Shown here one piece after another: positions 11,691-23,277 of a stretch of 64,000 bases of DNA (position 1 is the stretch's first letter; every line of letters begins with the position of its first letter). The notes beneath the pieces were generated by a model that did no database searches, was not told the DNA's origin, and saw only the letters and a list, made by a program, of their open reading frames with translations. Source of the stretch: Atherix ibis (Eukaryota; Arthropoda; Insecta; Diptera; Athericidae); NCBI GenBank assembly GCA_958298945.1, contig OY282610.1, forward strand, positions 45,639,667 to 45,703,666, written 5' to 3'. The position numbers and the translations under genes are program-made.

Positions 11691-14099
11691 ATAAATTAGT
11701 TCTGCAAATCCTTGTTTCCAAACAATAGTGTAGTCCTTTCTTGTAAATGTTCTTATTGTTTTTTGAAGATTTTCATTGCAAAGCCCCTCCAAGGTATCCC
11801 TAAACTATATAATAGCCACCACCATACGTAAAAGTGTCGACCCGCAGCTCTTCACGCAAAAATTTTAAACTTAGCCTTATCACTCCAAAGGATCTGTTTA
11901 AAATATTCTAATGATCAATGCTAGTAATCATTTGCCCCTTTACAAATTTTTATTTATATTGTATGGAGGAGGTTAATGTTCTCCGAAGAGGGCGGAGGTT
12001 AAGGGCTCCAAAAATTAAGAGCTAGGAGGTTAAGGGCTACAAAAATCACCTTTGAATTTATTAGAATGCAGCCAAATCATTCCTCAATCAGTGTTTTTCT
12101 ATTTTTATGCTTCTATTGAATTCAGTTATAATTTCTATAACTGAAAGCCTCCTATTCCTAATCTTCCACTTCTCCATTATATAAACTATTTTGGATCTCT
12201 TTTTCAAAATGTACTAAATCATAGTCTTCTTAATATTTCCGACCTTATAGACTTTTTGGTTTTATCTAATATCCTTTCTTGTTCAAGATTAAAAATTTAC
12301 TGACACACTTTTTTAGAAATATGTACATAGATAATTAGTAAATCACAAAAAGGATATAAGAAAGTATACAAAAACTCTACAAATTCAATGCTGATCCTTC
12401 CACAAATAAGTTACAATCTCAAAACAGACATAATTACACTATGCGCCAAATAGATTGTATTTAAAATTAATTAAATTTTCATCTTGTAAAAAAAGCATGA
12501 TCATGTCAAGAAAAACATTTTTATTCCATAAAACCTGTAGTAAAATATACCAGAAATTATAATAAAAAAAGATTATTTGCATGTGATTATCATTGAAATA
12601 ACTAAAATATGTCTGGTAGTGAAAGAATGTGTAACTCTACTGCATTTTATTGAAGGTACAAATCAAATTAATCGCTTGGAAACTTTAAATTTAGATAATT
12701 TCTTTATATTCAATAATATTAAATAAATGAAATTTAAAAGTTTAAAACTTTGAACAAACTATTATTTGATAAGAGCACTAGTAGAAGTTTATCGTTATCT
12801 ATGCAGTATTGACCGTTTGTTAAATATTTCAGAATTGTTATAAATAATATGAAATTATCTAGAAAATATTCTCGGTTTAAGTTTTTGTACACTTCCATAG
12901 AAGAAGAAATAACTTTTCCAATTTGAAAAGAATGTTGAGAAAGATTATATGGGCTTCTTTGATGTTTGATTTTTTGTTAATTTTTTTTGCTTTATTGTTA
13001 TCCGTTCTTTTAGGTGTAGTCATAGATACAATCCTAAACTTTAAAGAACACTTAGTATTCTATTTGATGAGTACTCTTACACTTTATAAGAAATAATTCC
13101 TCTTTGCTTATGATCTAGCTGTCAATTTTAAGCTATCATCTTTAACCCTTCTTCTGCTCAATTTACTGTAAGGTTCTATTCTTTAAGATATATTTTTATA
13201 TTATATAAGACTGTATAAATTGCAACACATAGTGTTTGAAATAAAAATTATTTTTAGAAAATGGGAAATACTAAAACCCTTGACACAAATTCCTTTCAAA
13301 GATATTCTATGGCTAACAATTTCTTATGGAAGAATTGTTTTCAATTAATTTTTTTTTTAAAGATATTCGAAAATATTGTTATTTCAACATGATCAAAAAG
13401 AGATTTTTTTTTCATATGCGCTTATTCTGAATATAATGCTTAAAAATAGTATCATTGATATTACCATGTTTCAAAGAGGAATAAAAAAGAATATTTCAAA
13501 AAAAAAAATGTATTTCGATGAAAAGTGGAATACCTTGAAAGAATATTTTTTGTGGAATATTCTACATCAAAATGATTTTTTTTGGGGGAGAAATAACTAA
13601 AATTTTTAGTCAACAATAAATAAAACTACTACATTGCAAGTATTGAATAATGAGATAGAAAATATATGGTAGTCACAAAAGGTGTGTCCAAAAACCTTCC
13701 ATATTATCTCTACCCTTTGGGTGTATCAAAAAAAACGTTCCAAGAAACCGTCAATTATTATGGGTATTATCACTAGTACCAAGATGACGTCCTTTCACGT
13801 GTTTTGGTTTTGAGGAATAAACAAATGTCACTGGAACTGTCATCAGTCCTGAAAGGAATAGCGTATGTAATTTGGTCTCCCATTTCGTTCTTTCACAGTG
13901 CCAGCGATGATATATATTTTTAAGGGAGTTAATTTAAAAACAAATTAAAGTATACAAAATTAATAAAAAAATTGTACTTTTCTTATAGTTAGTTGAAATG
14001 CCAGATATGGTAAATATGCAAGGATGGAAGAAAGTCCATCGAATGAAAATGTGTCAGATAGTTGACATGGTAAATATCTCAAAAAACAAAACATGCAGT
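11691..14099. other. AT-rich non-coding region
   Basis: About 2.4 kb without a supported gene. A short GC-richer segment at 13675-13930 (starting AAAGGTGTGTCCAAAAACC) looks like the end of a decayed transposon, but no partner repeat was found. Confidence 0.4.
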
Positions 14100-14430
14100 C
14101 AATATCTCACATGGAATTTTTTTATGAAACTTGCATAATCACCAGAAATTGGAACAGTAAAATTAATCAAACAACATTATAGATTGCTTCCCCATCCAGC
14201 ATATTATCCAGATTTAGCTTCATGCAATTTTTGCCTATTTTCAAACATACAGAAATGGTTCAGTCAAACAAAATTTACAACCAATTCCGAAGTTATAGCA
14301 GAAAATGAGACCCATTTTTTGGAGTTTGATAAAGTGTATCAAACTAAAAAAAAATATGTTTAAAAATAAATTAATTTTTGTTGACTAAATTAATTTTTTG
14401 TCCTATTTATCACTGACTTGTCAAACTGCC
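14100..14430 (+). mobile_element. Right-end fragment of the GATAAGTCAGTGAT mariner family
   Basis: It ends TTATCACTGACTTGTCAAACTG, matching the right terminus at 1550-1574. Just inside is a transposase tail: HPAYYPDLASCNFCLFSNIQ then KWFSQTKFTTNSEVIAENE, corresponding to SPDLAPSDYFLFPNLKKWLGG in better copies. Only the last third of the element is recognisable. Confidence 0.65.
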
Positions 14431-14603
14431 GTCGTTAACCTTCCAACACTGCTTTAGCCTTCCAGTGAGGTATAAAAAAATCGGTTCCATCAAAAGCCTG
14501 CCATATTCCGTATGTACCAAAAATTTCAAGATATCAAGGCATAACTGCTATTTATAAGCTTTGCAACGGCGTCACTTCTGGGCCAACGGTCAAACTATGA
14601 TCA

Positions 14604-14663
14604 ATACCAGATGTGGTCTTAGCAAATCCGAGACACCTGATTTGCTAAGACCACTTCTGGTAT
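14604..14663. repeat. Long hairpin, 25-bp arms
   Basis: Arms 14604-14628 and 14639-14663 are reverse complements with one mismatch (14612/14655) and a 10-base loop. The core is GTGGTCTTAGCAAATC. A second, larger palindrome begins at the last two bases of this one. Confidence 0.9.
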
Positions 14664-14741
14664 TATCGATAGTCCACACTCAAAAAAGCTATAGTAAAGA
14701 TTTCTTTACTATAGCTTTTTTGAGTGTGGACTATCGATAAT
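14662..14741. repeat. Perfect palindrome, about 80 bp, essentially no loop
   Basis: Arms 14662-14700 and 14703-14741 are exact reverse complements with only two central T residues unpaired. The arm begins ATTATCGATAGTCCACACTC. No coding frame was found. The lack of a loop makes a processed hairpin RNA less likely than a recombination or replication product. Confidence 0.92.
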
Positions 14742-14744
14742 GGT

Positions 14745-15052
14745 GTTAAAACATACTGTGTCTGATCAGAAAGCTGACGGTTCCATTGACTGAAACATGA
14801 TGACTGTGGCTTAATACCTTCATCGTGGGTAAAGTTTCAGCACTGGAGGTGAGCGATATCAGGATCCCGAGTGCTATCACTACAAATAATAAAGAGGGGA
14901 TAGGTAGGAATTGTCACCAACAGTAAGGGAAGCTAGTTTGTAACTTATAACTGACTGTAAGTAACAGTGCTACATGTTATGGATGTAGCTGGTAAGGAGT
15001 GAGACCAGATATAATCTTAAGTTATGCCGAACTGAAGGCTACATGAGCGATG
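14745..15052 (-). pseudogene. LINE-derived repeat, copy 3, left part
   Basis: It aligns with 8800-9080: the blocks CAGGATCCCGAGTGCTATCA and GACCAGATATAATCTTAAG match copy 1 closely. The copy is broken at 15053 by a mariner derivative and resumes at 15946. Confidence 0.55.
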
Positions 15053-15945
15053 TACGAGGTCTGTTCAAAAAGTATCGCGAATTTTGAATTTCCGCGGGTT
15101 ACGTATATTTGATTTTCGATTTTTTGTGGCGTTATGTTGGTACTTATATCTCTCATTTATGCCGACAAGTTCGGCCATTTTGAATTTTCAGTTAATTTTT
15201 GACAGCTGCTTTGCTTCTACGTGTTTTGGCTCGTATTCGATTTTTTACCCATTCCAAAAAATGGATAAAAAAATCCGTTTCGGGAACAAGAAAAAGTCAC
15301 AGGGAGCCAGATCTGGAGTATACGGTGGCTGCGGCATTATTAGTGTGTTGTTTTTGGCCAAAAATTCGCGCACAAGCAACGATGCGTGAGCAGGGGCTTT
15401 ATCATGGTGCAAAAGCTAATTTTTATTCTTCCACAAATCCGGGCCTTTCTGGTGGATTGCTTCGCGCAACTTGCGCTTAACTTGCAGGTAATATTCCTTA
15501 TTGACCGTTCTACATTGTGTCAAGAACTCATGATGAACCACGCCCCTGCAATCGAAGAAATTGGCGCGCTTTTTTCGTTCTTGGCTCGTGCGGCAGCTTC
15601 CACTGGGATGATTGGACTTTGGTTTCTACGTCATAATCATAAACCCATGATTCGTCACCAGCTATGACCCTCTGGAGATATGGGTCGACGCGGACAGAGT
15701 CCAACAGCTCCTTAGCAATGTTAATGCGATGCTGTTTTTGGTCGAAAATGGGCAAAAATGGAAGACGAGCCAAAACACGTGCAAGCAAAGCAGCTGTCAT
15801 AAATTAACTGAACATTCAAAATGGCTGAACTTGTCGGCATAAGTCATAGACATGAATACCAACATAACGCCACAAAAAATTGAAAATCGAATATACGTAA
15901 CACGCGGAAATTCAAAATTCGCGATACTTTTTAACAGACCTCGTA
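15053..15945 (-). mobile_element. Internally deleted mariner derivative with ~200-bp inverted termini
   Basis: The element is 893 bp, starts TACGAGGTCTGTTCAAAAAG and ends with the reverse complement, flanked by TA. Terminal inversions extend about 200 bases (15053-15265 against 15735-15945, including CAGCTGCTTTGCTT and GTGTTTTGGCTCGT). Between them, reading on the minus strand, lie a transposase core with NIAKELLDSV, AGDESWVYDYDVETKVQSSQ (first Asp), HHDKAPAHASLLVREFLAKN (second Asp) and YTPDLAPCDFFLFPK (third Asp). The N-terminal DNA-binding half and the C-terminal tail are gone and the frame is broken, so it depends on another source of transposase. It sits inside a LINE-derived repeat. Confidence 0.85.
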
Positions 15946-16330
15946 TATGTCAGACCGCTTACTGTAGTGTAATTGAGGGTTGGATTGCGTGATCTTTTCA
16001 TGCATAGAACAAAAGGCAGGTTTTATTTGAACCTGATGGTACTTGACATAAAAAAGAGACATCAAGAGGCTCATTAGAAGGAGCGGAGATGAAAGAGGGA
16101 AAGTAGGTTTTATGAATGCTGGTAATGGGTGAGTTAGAAGCTGAGTCCACTTGCTGTTTGATGAAAACTATTGGGGGGTCATGAGTAGGAGTGAAAGAAG
16201 TGTGAGAGCAATTTAATCAATAAGTGAAGAGGAGATTAAAGTTTCATGACATTGGGTATATATCAATTCCGACGCCCGCAGGCGACCCGTGGTATTATGC
16301 CTAACGATGGGTATGTCACGGAAAAGAAAA
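15946..16330 (-). pseudogene. LINE-derived repeat, copy 3, right part
   Basis: It continues the alignment to copy 1 after the mariner insertion: TTTTCATGCATAGAACAAAA and the phrases around 16080-16200 match 9130-9400 in order. A few bases next to the insertion differ, so the original join is not exact. Confidence 0.55.
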
Positions 16331-16354
16331 TAATTATTCTGATATTCATCAGAT

Positions 16355-16570
16355 TAAAGTATCATTGTTAAGATGGCTTAGATACATCATGCCAGTGAAT
16401 GAACGGGCAGCTGTAAAAAAGAATCTTCTCCTAAAATCTAGTTGGCAGTCATGCAAGGAACAGATTTTTGCTTCAGTGAAATGGCTACGTCAAGCAGGAT
16501 CTAAATAGAATCGTTATTACAGAGATATTTGGCGAAGCCCAGTATCACAAATCGGTTGTAGTGCCAATAA
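16355..16570 (+). pseudogene. LINE C-terminal fragment, plus strand
   Basis: The plus-strand frame IKVSLLRWLRYIMPVNERAA then VKKNLLLKSSWQS and VKWLRQAGSK, followed by YRDIWRSPVSQ, matches the 'LRWLGH-MRM-E-R--KK-LL...RW...DLRQAG...DR--WR--V' tail of non-LTR pols. Only about 65 residues remain, with a stop after GSK. Confidence 0.6.
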
Positions 16571-19500
16571 ATAATAATTATAATAATAAAAATAATGTGC
16601 ATCAGTATATCAAATTTTTTAATAATATTTTCAATTTTTAAGTAATTCTCTGAAAAAAAAAATGAATTTCGTATACGAAATGCTATACTTCTATTATAAT
16701 AGAAATAGAATATTTGAAACAAGAAGATTTATTGAAAGAAGAAAATTTGAATAATATACAAATTTCCGTATGAAAAATACATCTCATTATTAATAAAATT
16801 CATTTGTGATAAGAATGATTAACTTAAATAAATTTCAAATGATTAATGATATTAAAAAAGTTTTATACTATAAAACATTTCCTTTTAAAATCTAATCTAT
16901 ATAAGAAATATTATCAAATATATAATTTACTAATACTTATGCTATAAATTATTTAATTAAACAATTCCATAAAGTTAAGTTCTTCTAATAAGAAATCACT
17001 TTAAATCAGATTTAATGAATCTAATCGATTATTCTGATTATATCATATTTCAAAGGATTTTCGTAATTTCATCTAACAACTATAGTTTAGTGAAAATTTA
17101 TTGACTTGACATAAATAATGGATATTCATTTGAGAAATCAGGTCCTATTTGGATGAAATAAATTTCATTTATTTAGAATCAATAATTACAAATACAATCA
17201 AAGTTTTATTATTGCCGTTTCTATTTGAGTATTTGCACTAGTGAATTATTCTCCTTTAGTATTTGTAATAGCAGTATTACCTGTGTAATTATTAGTTTTA
17301 CTTCTAGTTGAATTTTATTGGTGACAATAGTTAAAGAAATTATCCAAAAGTAAGAACTTTACCAATACTATATAGCTATACATTCTGTCAAGGTAGAAAA
17401 TGTTCCTATTTATTTGGTAGAAAGTTCATTAAAACAGTCTCACTGATGTGGAACTGATTCAATTCAATAAAATCAAGAAAGTGTATAATGAGTTCGGAAA
17501 AGCGAAAGCCAACGATCTTCATATCATTTATTCGCAAGTATCTAACTACCCATACACACGCAGGTACCTACTGGTATATTCCATCAAGGAATCAGAAATG
17601 ACACTGTAAAAATGAATGATTATAAAGGATTCAACAAAAAAGATATTACATTATTCTCTTTATTATTATTTATATTTAAGGAATAGAGTACAAAAAAAAT
17701 TGTTAGAGTGTAAAAAATAAATAAAATAAAAATAAATAAATTAAAATACAATCGAATAAATGAAATTAACAAGAGAAGATAAATTAATGTTATTTTATTG
17801 AAAAATAAATGCCATCGTTGATTTAATTAGGTGATTCGTCTATTTTTCTGTCTAATTCAAATTGCTCTTGACTTACACTACTCGTAGTATAACAAAATAT
17901 TTTTTGCTGTTGAAAGAAACAAATAAGTAAGAATGTTCACGCGGTTTGGGGCAATATTGTTTTAGGGTGAACAATTTTTGCTAACAAGTCACGAATTGAG
18001 GTCAAAAATATCGAAAAAGGAAAATAAGAATTGGAAAAGCAATAGCCGCATTTTGGTAAAATGGTGGAAATCACAATGAAAATACAATTGATCATCGTCA
18101 TCGTCATGGAATGACAACAACTGCGGTCTTTTTGTTGAGAATATTATGTGCCGCATATGAATGGTACGGTACCCCGATGATAGGTTCTGGATATCATTAT
18201 GTGCCTGTTGTCTTATTATATGATACGAACCACTATCACCATCTAGGCCCTACCACCATCCCTGCGCTATTATTCGACTCTGACAAATCGTAATATTCTA
18301 GATAACATGAACTCAACTTTGCAAAGATATACATAAACACATTTTTAACATTCCTTCTCGATATCTTTTCAGTCAAAGAAAATTTTTCCCGAAAATTGGT
18401 CAAATTACATATGCTTGTTCTGGATTGTTATAAAATATCCCAGCATCACACATGCACCATTAATTACCATTTCTTTGCCACCATTTCACGTTCTTTTTTC
18501 TTTCTTTTTTTAAAAAAAAAACAATATTTTTTATTCATATTCATCTACTGTGAAGATATAAAATCACATTAATGTGCCTACAACAATACCGTCCTTCCTG
18601 CGTACATCCTTTTTCTTTATAAGGCCGGCCTGTACGATATACAATTTTTCAGTGTAAATTGTATCGTTTTCTACTAAGGGAGCAACAACATCAGCCACAA
18701 CAACCCCATTTTTCTTTCTATTAAGAACAACAGGAACAATAATAAAAAAGAATTTTTTTTTTTTTTGGAAATACTGAATATTAAAAGAATCATAAATTTT
18801 TCTAAGTGTTTATTTATATCTGGATGTAATGCGTAAGCAATAAATCATAAAAATCATTTATAAATCTTTGGTTATGGTTATCTGGTTATCAAAGTTAAAA
18901 AAAAAATTGGTGTCAGATTTAAAATTTTTTCCTTATTATTATTATTATTATTATTATTATTTATATATTTATATTTTTCACTCTAGATCCTTTTGGTTGC
19001 GTTGCTTTTCTGACTATGACGTTTACTACTTGCTTGGATGGATACAAATAGATTCACAAAAATCTTCAATCTGACACGACTTTAATAAAATTTTAATAAT
19101 CCGTGGGTGGGTCTCGTGTAATCTAAACTATAAGAAATCATCTTGCGGATAAAAAAAAAGAGATGGATTATGTTCACAATTTGATGAAATTTTCCTTATT
19201 CCTAACATCTTATAAACAGTATATCGACTATAGACTATGGAGGAGATCAAGGCTTTTGATTTTTTTTTCGTTTTTTTTTTTTTTTTTTTTGTCGGGTTGT
19301 TCATCTTCGTTATTTTTGCGTCTGTGAATTAAGATTTTCATGAATAAAAAATGAGAATATAATACAAAAAAAAAAAGAACCGAAAATAAAATCCAAAATA
19401 AACACAATAAAAAAATGGTTAAACAACAATAATAATATAAGATAAAGAAAAAAAAATTAAGAAAATAATGCAATAAAAAAATACATCTTAACAAGTTATA

Positions 19501-19679
19501 ATGATATAAAGGCGCCACTTAATGAGCTCATCCTTCAAATAACATCAAATGTAATGAAATTACAAGATTAGAAAGGACGAAAACAAAATATTTTTTCTTC
19601 ATTTCAATTTTATTTTAAAGTATTATATATTATTTTGATATTTTTTATAATATTAAAATTATTTAAATATTAAAGTGAT
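16571..19679. other. Low-complexity non-coding region
   Basis: About 3.1 kb. It holds homopolymer runs and an (ATT)n microsatellite. A 60-codon frame at 18111-18293 is slightly GC-richer and contains several His/Tyr residues, but I see no domain, signal or splice context, so I do not call it a gene. Confidence 0.45.
18934..18966. repeat. (ATT)n microsatellite
   Basis: About ten uninterrupted ATT/TTA units. Confidence 0.9.
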
Positions 19680-21740
19680 GGAAATTGTACATATTTTTGT
19701 ATATGTGTATAAACGGTTGATAGATGCTTTAGGACTTTTGAAGGAAACAAGTTTAAGTAGGTGTGTAGGTTTTTTTTCTAAACACTATATTTGGTATTCG
19801 AACAAATTTTCTGTAACTTATCGGTGATATTTTTCTTACTAAAAGTTTCCAAAAATTTAAAATTTTTCTTCAAAGTTTATTTACAATTTTATATTGTATG
19901 AAAAAATTCAGAAATTTTAAGTTTTCCAATATACGCGGAGGACCAGAAAATTAATGAGACTGAGAGCGATCGATCTGAAATTTACAGCAAACGAAATTTG
20001 TATAGGCGAGACGTTAAAGTTTCAGGTTATTAAAAATGGAATTGCAATTGATAAACTTTGCAAACTTGACTTCAGAAAAATTGTAAAGAGCCTATAGGGA
20101 ACAGTCCTTATTAAGAGCGCACGCTTTCGGTGGTATACAAAATTTTTCGAAGGCCGAAAAACAGTAGGATAGGAATCTTGCTCAAAACAATGGCCGACGA
20201 ATCTTGCTCAGGGAAAATGTGGAATCTTTTAAGAAGTTCGTCATGACAACACCCTCTGTCATACGTGAAACATCTCCCTTTTAGTGCCGGGAAAAGAAAT
20301 TCCGGTGGCCATACATAGCTCTTTATTCACCTGATCTTAATCAGTGTGACTTTTTTTGAAACAACTTAAAAGGATATTAGTAATATGAATTTTTGGAGGG
20401 TGAAGAAGCAATAAAAGACGAATCTCCTGCAAATAGTTTTTCAACATTAAAAACAGATGAAATTGTAGTACGCGTGAGGGTAATGCCCTTTGTCACACCA
20501 ACATCGATATCAATATGTGCGATGGCGGTGTGACAGGGAGCATTGTCAATATGACCGTCTGATGAAGGGATTCCTAGCCCCCAATGTACTTGATTACAGT
20601 CCGCCTGAAAAATTTTGGAAATTGTACATATTTTTGTATATGTGTATAAACGGTTGATAGATGTTTTAGGACTTTTGAAGGAAACAAGTTTAAGTAGGTG
20701 TGTAGGTATTTTTCTAAACACTATATTTGGTATTCGAACAAATTTTCTGTAACTTATCGGTGATATTTTTCTTACTAAAAGTTTCCAAAAATTTAAAATT
20801 TTTCTTCAAAGTTTATTTACAATTTTATATTGTATGAAAAAATTCAGAAATTTTAAGTTTTCCAATATACGCGGAGGACCAGAAAATTAATGAGACTGAG
20901 AGCGATCGATCTGAAATTTACAGCAAACGAAATTTGTATAGGCGAGACGTTAAAGTTTCAGGTTATTAAAAATGGAATTGCAATTGATAAACTTTGCAAA
21001 CTTGACTTCAGAAAAATTGTAAAGAGCCTATAGGGAACAGTCCTTATTAAGAGCGCACGCTTTCGGTGGTATACAAAATTTTTCGAAGGCCGAAAAACAG
21101 TAGGATAGGAATCTTGCTCAAAACAATGGCCGACGAATCTTGCTCAGGGAAAATGTGGAATCTTTTAAGAAGTTCGTCATGACAACACCCTCTGTCATAC
21201 GTGAAACATCTCCCTTTTAGTGCCGGGAAAAGAAATTCCGGTGGCCATACATAGCTCTTTATTCACCTGATCTTAATCAGTGTGACTTTTTTTGAAACAA
21301 CTTAAAAGGATATTAGTAATATGAATTTTTGGAGGGTGAAGAAGCAATAAAAGACGAATCTCCTGCAAATAGTTTTTCAACATTAAAAACAGATGAAATT
21401 GTAGTACGCGTGAGGGTAATGCCCTTTGTCACACCAACATCGATATCAATATGTGCGATGGCGGTGTGACAGGGAGCATTGTCAATATGACCGTCTGATG
21501 AAGGGATTCCTAGCCCCCAATGTACTTGATTACAGTCCGCCTGAAAAATTTTGGAAATTGTACATATTTTTGTATATGTGTATAAACGGTTGATAGATGT
21601 TTTAGGACTTTTGAAGGAAACAAGTTTAAGTAGGTGTGTAGGTATTTTTCTAAACACTATATTTGGTATTCGAACAAATTTTCTGTAACTTATCGGTGAT
21701 TACAGTCCGCCTGAAAAATTTTCTTTCCGCAAAATCAAAG
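19680..21740. repeat. Tandem duplication, period 936-937 bp, two full units and one deleted unit
   Basis: Unit 1 starts at 19680, unit 2 at 20617 and unit 3 at 21553, each with GGAAATTGTACATATTTTTG. Units 1 and 2 look nearly identical; I saw a one-base length difference and one substitution in the first 120 bases (GATGCTTTAGG versus GATGTTTTAGG). Unit 3 follows unit 2 to about 21702, then jumps from CTTATCGGTGAT straight to TACAGTCCGCCTGAAAAATT, the last 20-odd bases of the unit, losing about 750 bases. The low divergence argues for a very recent event or an assembly duplication. Confidence 0.92.
19975..20430 (+). pseudogene. mariner transposase remnant inside tandem unit 1
   Basis: Plus-strand pieces read LIKSARFRWYTKFFEGRKTV (the helix-turn-helix end, usually RVFEWYKRFSEGRE-V), then VRHDNTLCHT (HDNAPSHT, second catalytic motif) and SSLFT followed by a stop-interrupted SPDLNQCDFFL-like segment. 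The space between is too short for the first catalytic region. The same remnant is repeated at about 20911-21366 in unit 2. On the minus strand of the same unit a 114-codon frame (20377-20721) contains DGHIDNAPCHTA, which also looks transposase-like but is isolated. Confidence 0.6.
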
Positions 21741-22734
21741 AACACTATAAAGGAGATTATTTGGGTACTGTCAAAAATAATCAAAGAAGTATAACCGATG
21801 GGCTTAAAGAGATTCCATTGTATAGCTGTGTAAGGGAACAACTTTTAATAGTGTTGACAATTTCTCCGCTGTTGTATAACTGCCAAAGGAAACTCCTTTG
21901 AACGGTCTCAATACTTTTCAAAATCATAAAAATTTAATGGAAAGACTCGAATATATTTAAAAATATGAATTTTTATTAATATAGATAAAAAAGTTACCGA
22001 AAATAAAACTTGATGAAAAATTTTGCAAGTATAAATAAATAACCAACAATAAACCGAAATATGTCAAATGTCAAAAACTGATGGATGATATTTAAGCAAT
22101 ACTGAAATTAATATTCTATGAAATGCATTTGACATTCTCCACGAATATGTCAAAAATAATTTTTCATATTGTATAAAATAAATGATTTCCTATTTTAAAG
22201 TTACTCCCATGAGTAGATTTTCACGTTAACATATTTCATATAAAGTTTACTATTTATAATATGGTAAATAAAATATTTATCATCAAACGTTGGCGTAAGT
22301 TAATAAAAATATTGGATAGGAATTTTTATGATAGCAATTTTTAATAGTCAGTTTTTATGGATACATTTTTAAGAAAATTTCTGTTCAAACTATTGTATAA
22401 ATATTGGCCAATAACGTGTTTTTTTCTTCAATAAATTTCGTTTTATTTAATTTTTTCTTTCAATTTTCTACGATACTTAATTTAAGTATTAATCTTTAAT
22501 ATTTTTTAGATGTGGTTATATAAAGTTATTTTTTTTATAAAATTGTATTAAAAATATAAATTTTTATATTAAAATTAAGCTTCAATACAAAGGCTTAATT
22601 AACCTATTAAGCTTCAATACGAAGGCTTACTTTTGCTAAGAAGTATTCACCAATCATCAAGGATTCGGCATAGATCATATAGAAACAAATAATTAAAGTG
22701 AAATTTTTTTCTCAATACGTTCTTCGTAAAGATA
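21741..22734. other. AT-rich non-coding spacer
   Basis: No gene was recognised. A short direct repeat TTAAGCTTCAATAC(A/G)AAGGCTTA occurs twice at about 22577 and 22609. Confidence 0.45.
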
Positions 22735-23045
22735 ACGCAGAGTGAGGATAAGGTAGAATACACGACAACTACTTACGGCCATGTACAATGGGTTGTATTG
22801 ATTACCTCTAAAAGCACATTATTTACAAAAACCTGACTGTCGATATTAGATTTTAAAAGTTAGATATTTTAATACGAATCTAATATGTACAGGATAATAA
22901 GACGACCATACCTCTGACGCATATTCGAATATTGATCTTACAAAGAAATTATAAATGCGTTCAGGTTTAAGCGTCAAGGCGTAAGCCAAATTTAAAGCTG
23001 CTCTTACATAGAAACTAATTAATTACTACAGGATATAAGCTCTAG
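22735..23045 (-). pseudogene. LINE RT thumb/C-terminal fragment
   Basis: The minus strand reads AYALTLKPERIYNFFVRSIF then EYASEVWSSYYPVHIRFVLK. This is the familiar segment after the RT palm of I/Jockey/R1-type LINEs (LY-SLVRS-LEYAS-VWSP-Y--HI). No catalytic YxDD is included. The fragment is short and decayed. Confidence 0.65.
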
Positions 23046-23277
23046 TTTTTTTTGTTTAGTTTCACACTTAAAACGATTATTGTAATAGCATAATTAAAAT
23101 AATGTGTTATACTAGTTTCTGCTAAAAATAAGAAGATTTGAGCTTCTACAAAATGTCATCAACTCGTTCTTACCAAATTGTAGTTGTAAGCCTCTTTTAA
23201 GTCTTTCTGAATACAAAATATGTTATATATATCTCTATATAGAGAGATTCCTATGCTGATTCTTAAAAAAACGAATT

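Noticed and set aside
18111..18293. 60-codon frame rich in His and Tyr in slightly GC-richer DNA
   Set aside because: No recognised motif on either strand, no exon-like boundaries, and no continuation in adjacent frames.
19228..19518. 96-codon minus-strand frame with long Phe/Leu/Tyr runs
   Set aside because: It arises from poly-A/poly-T tracts; a low-complexity artefact.
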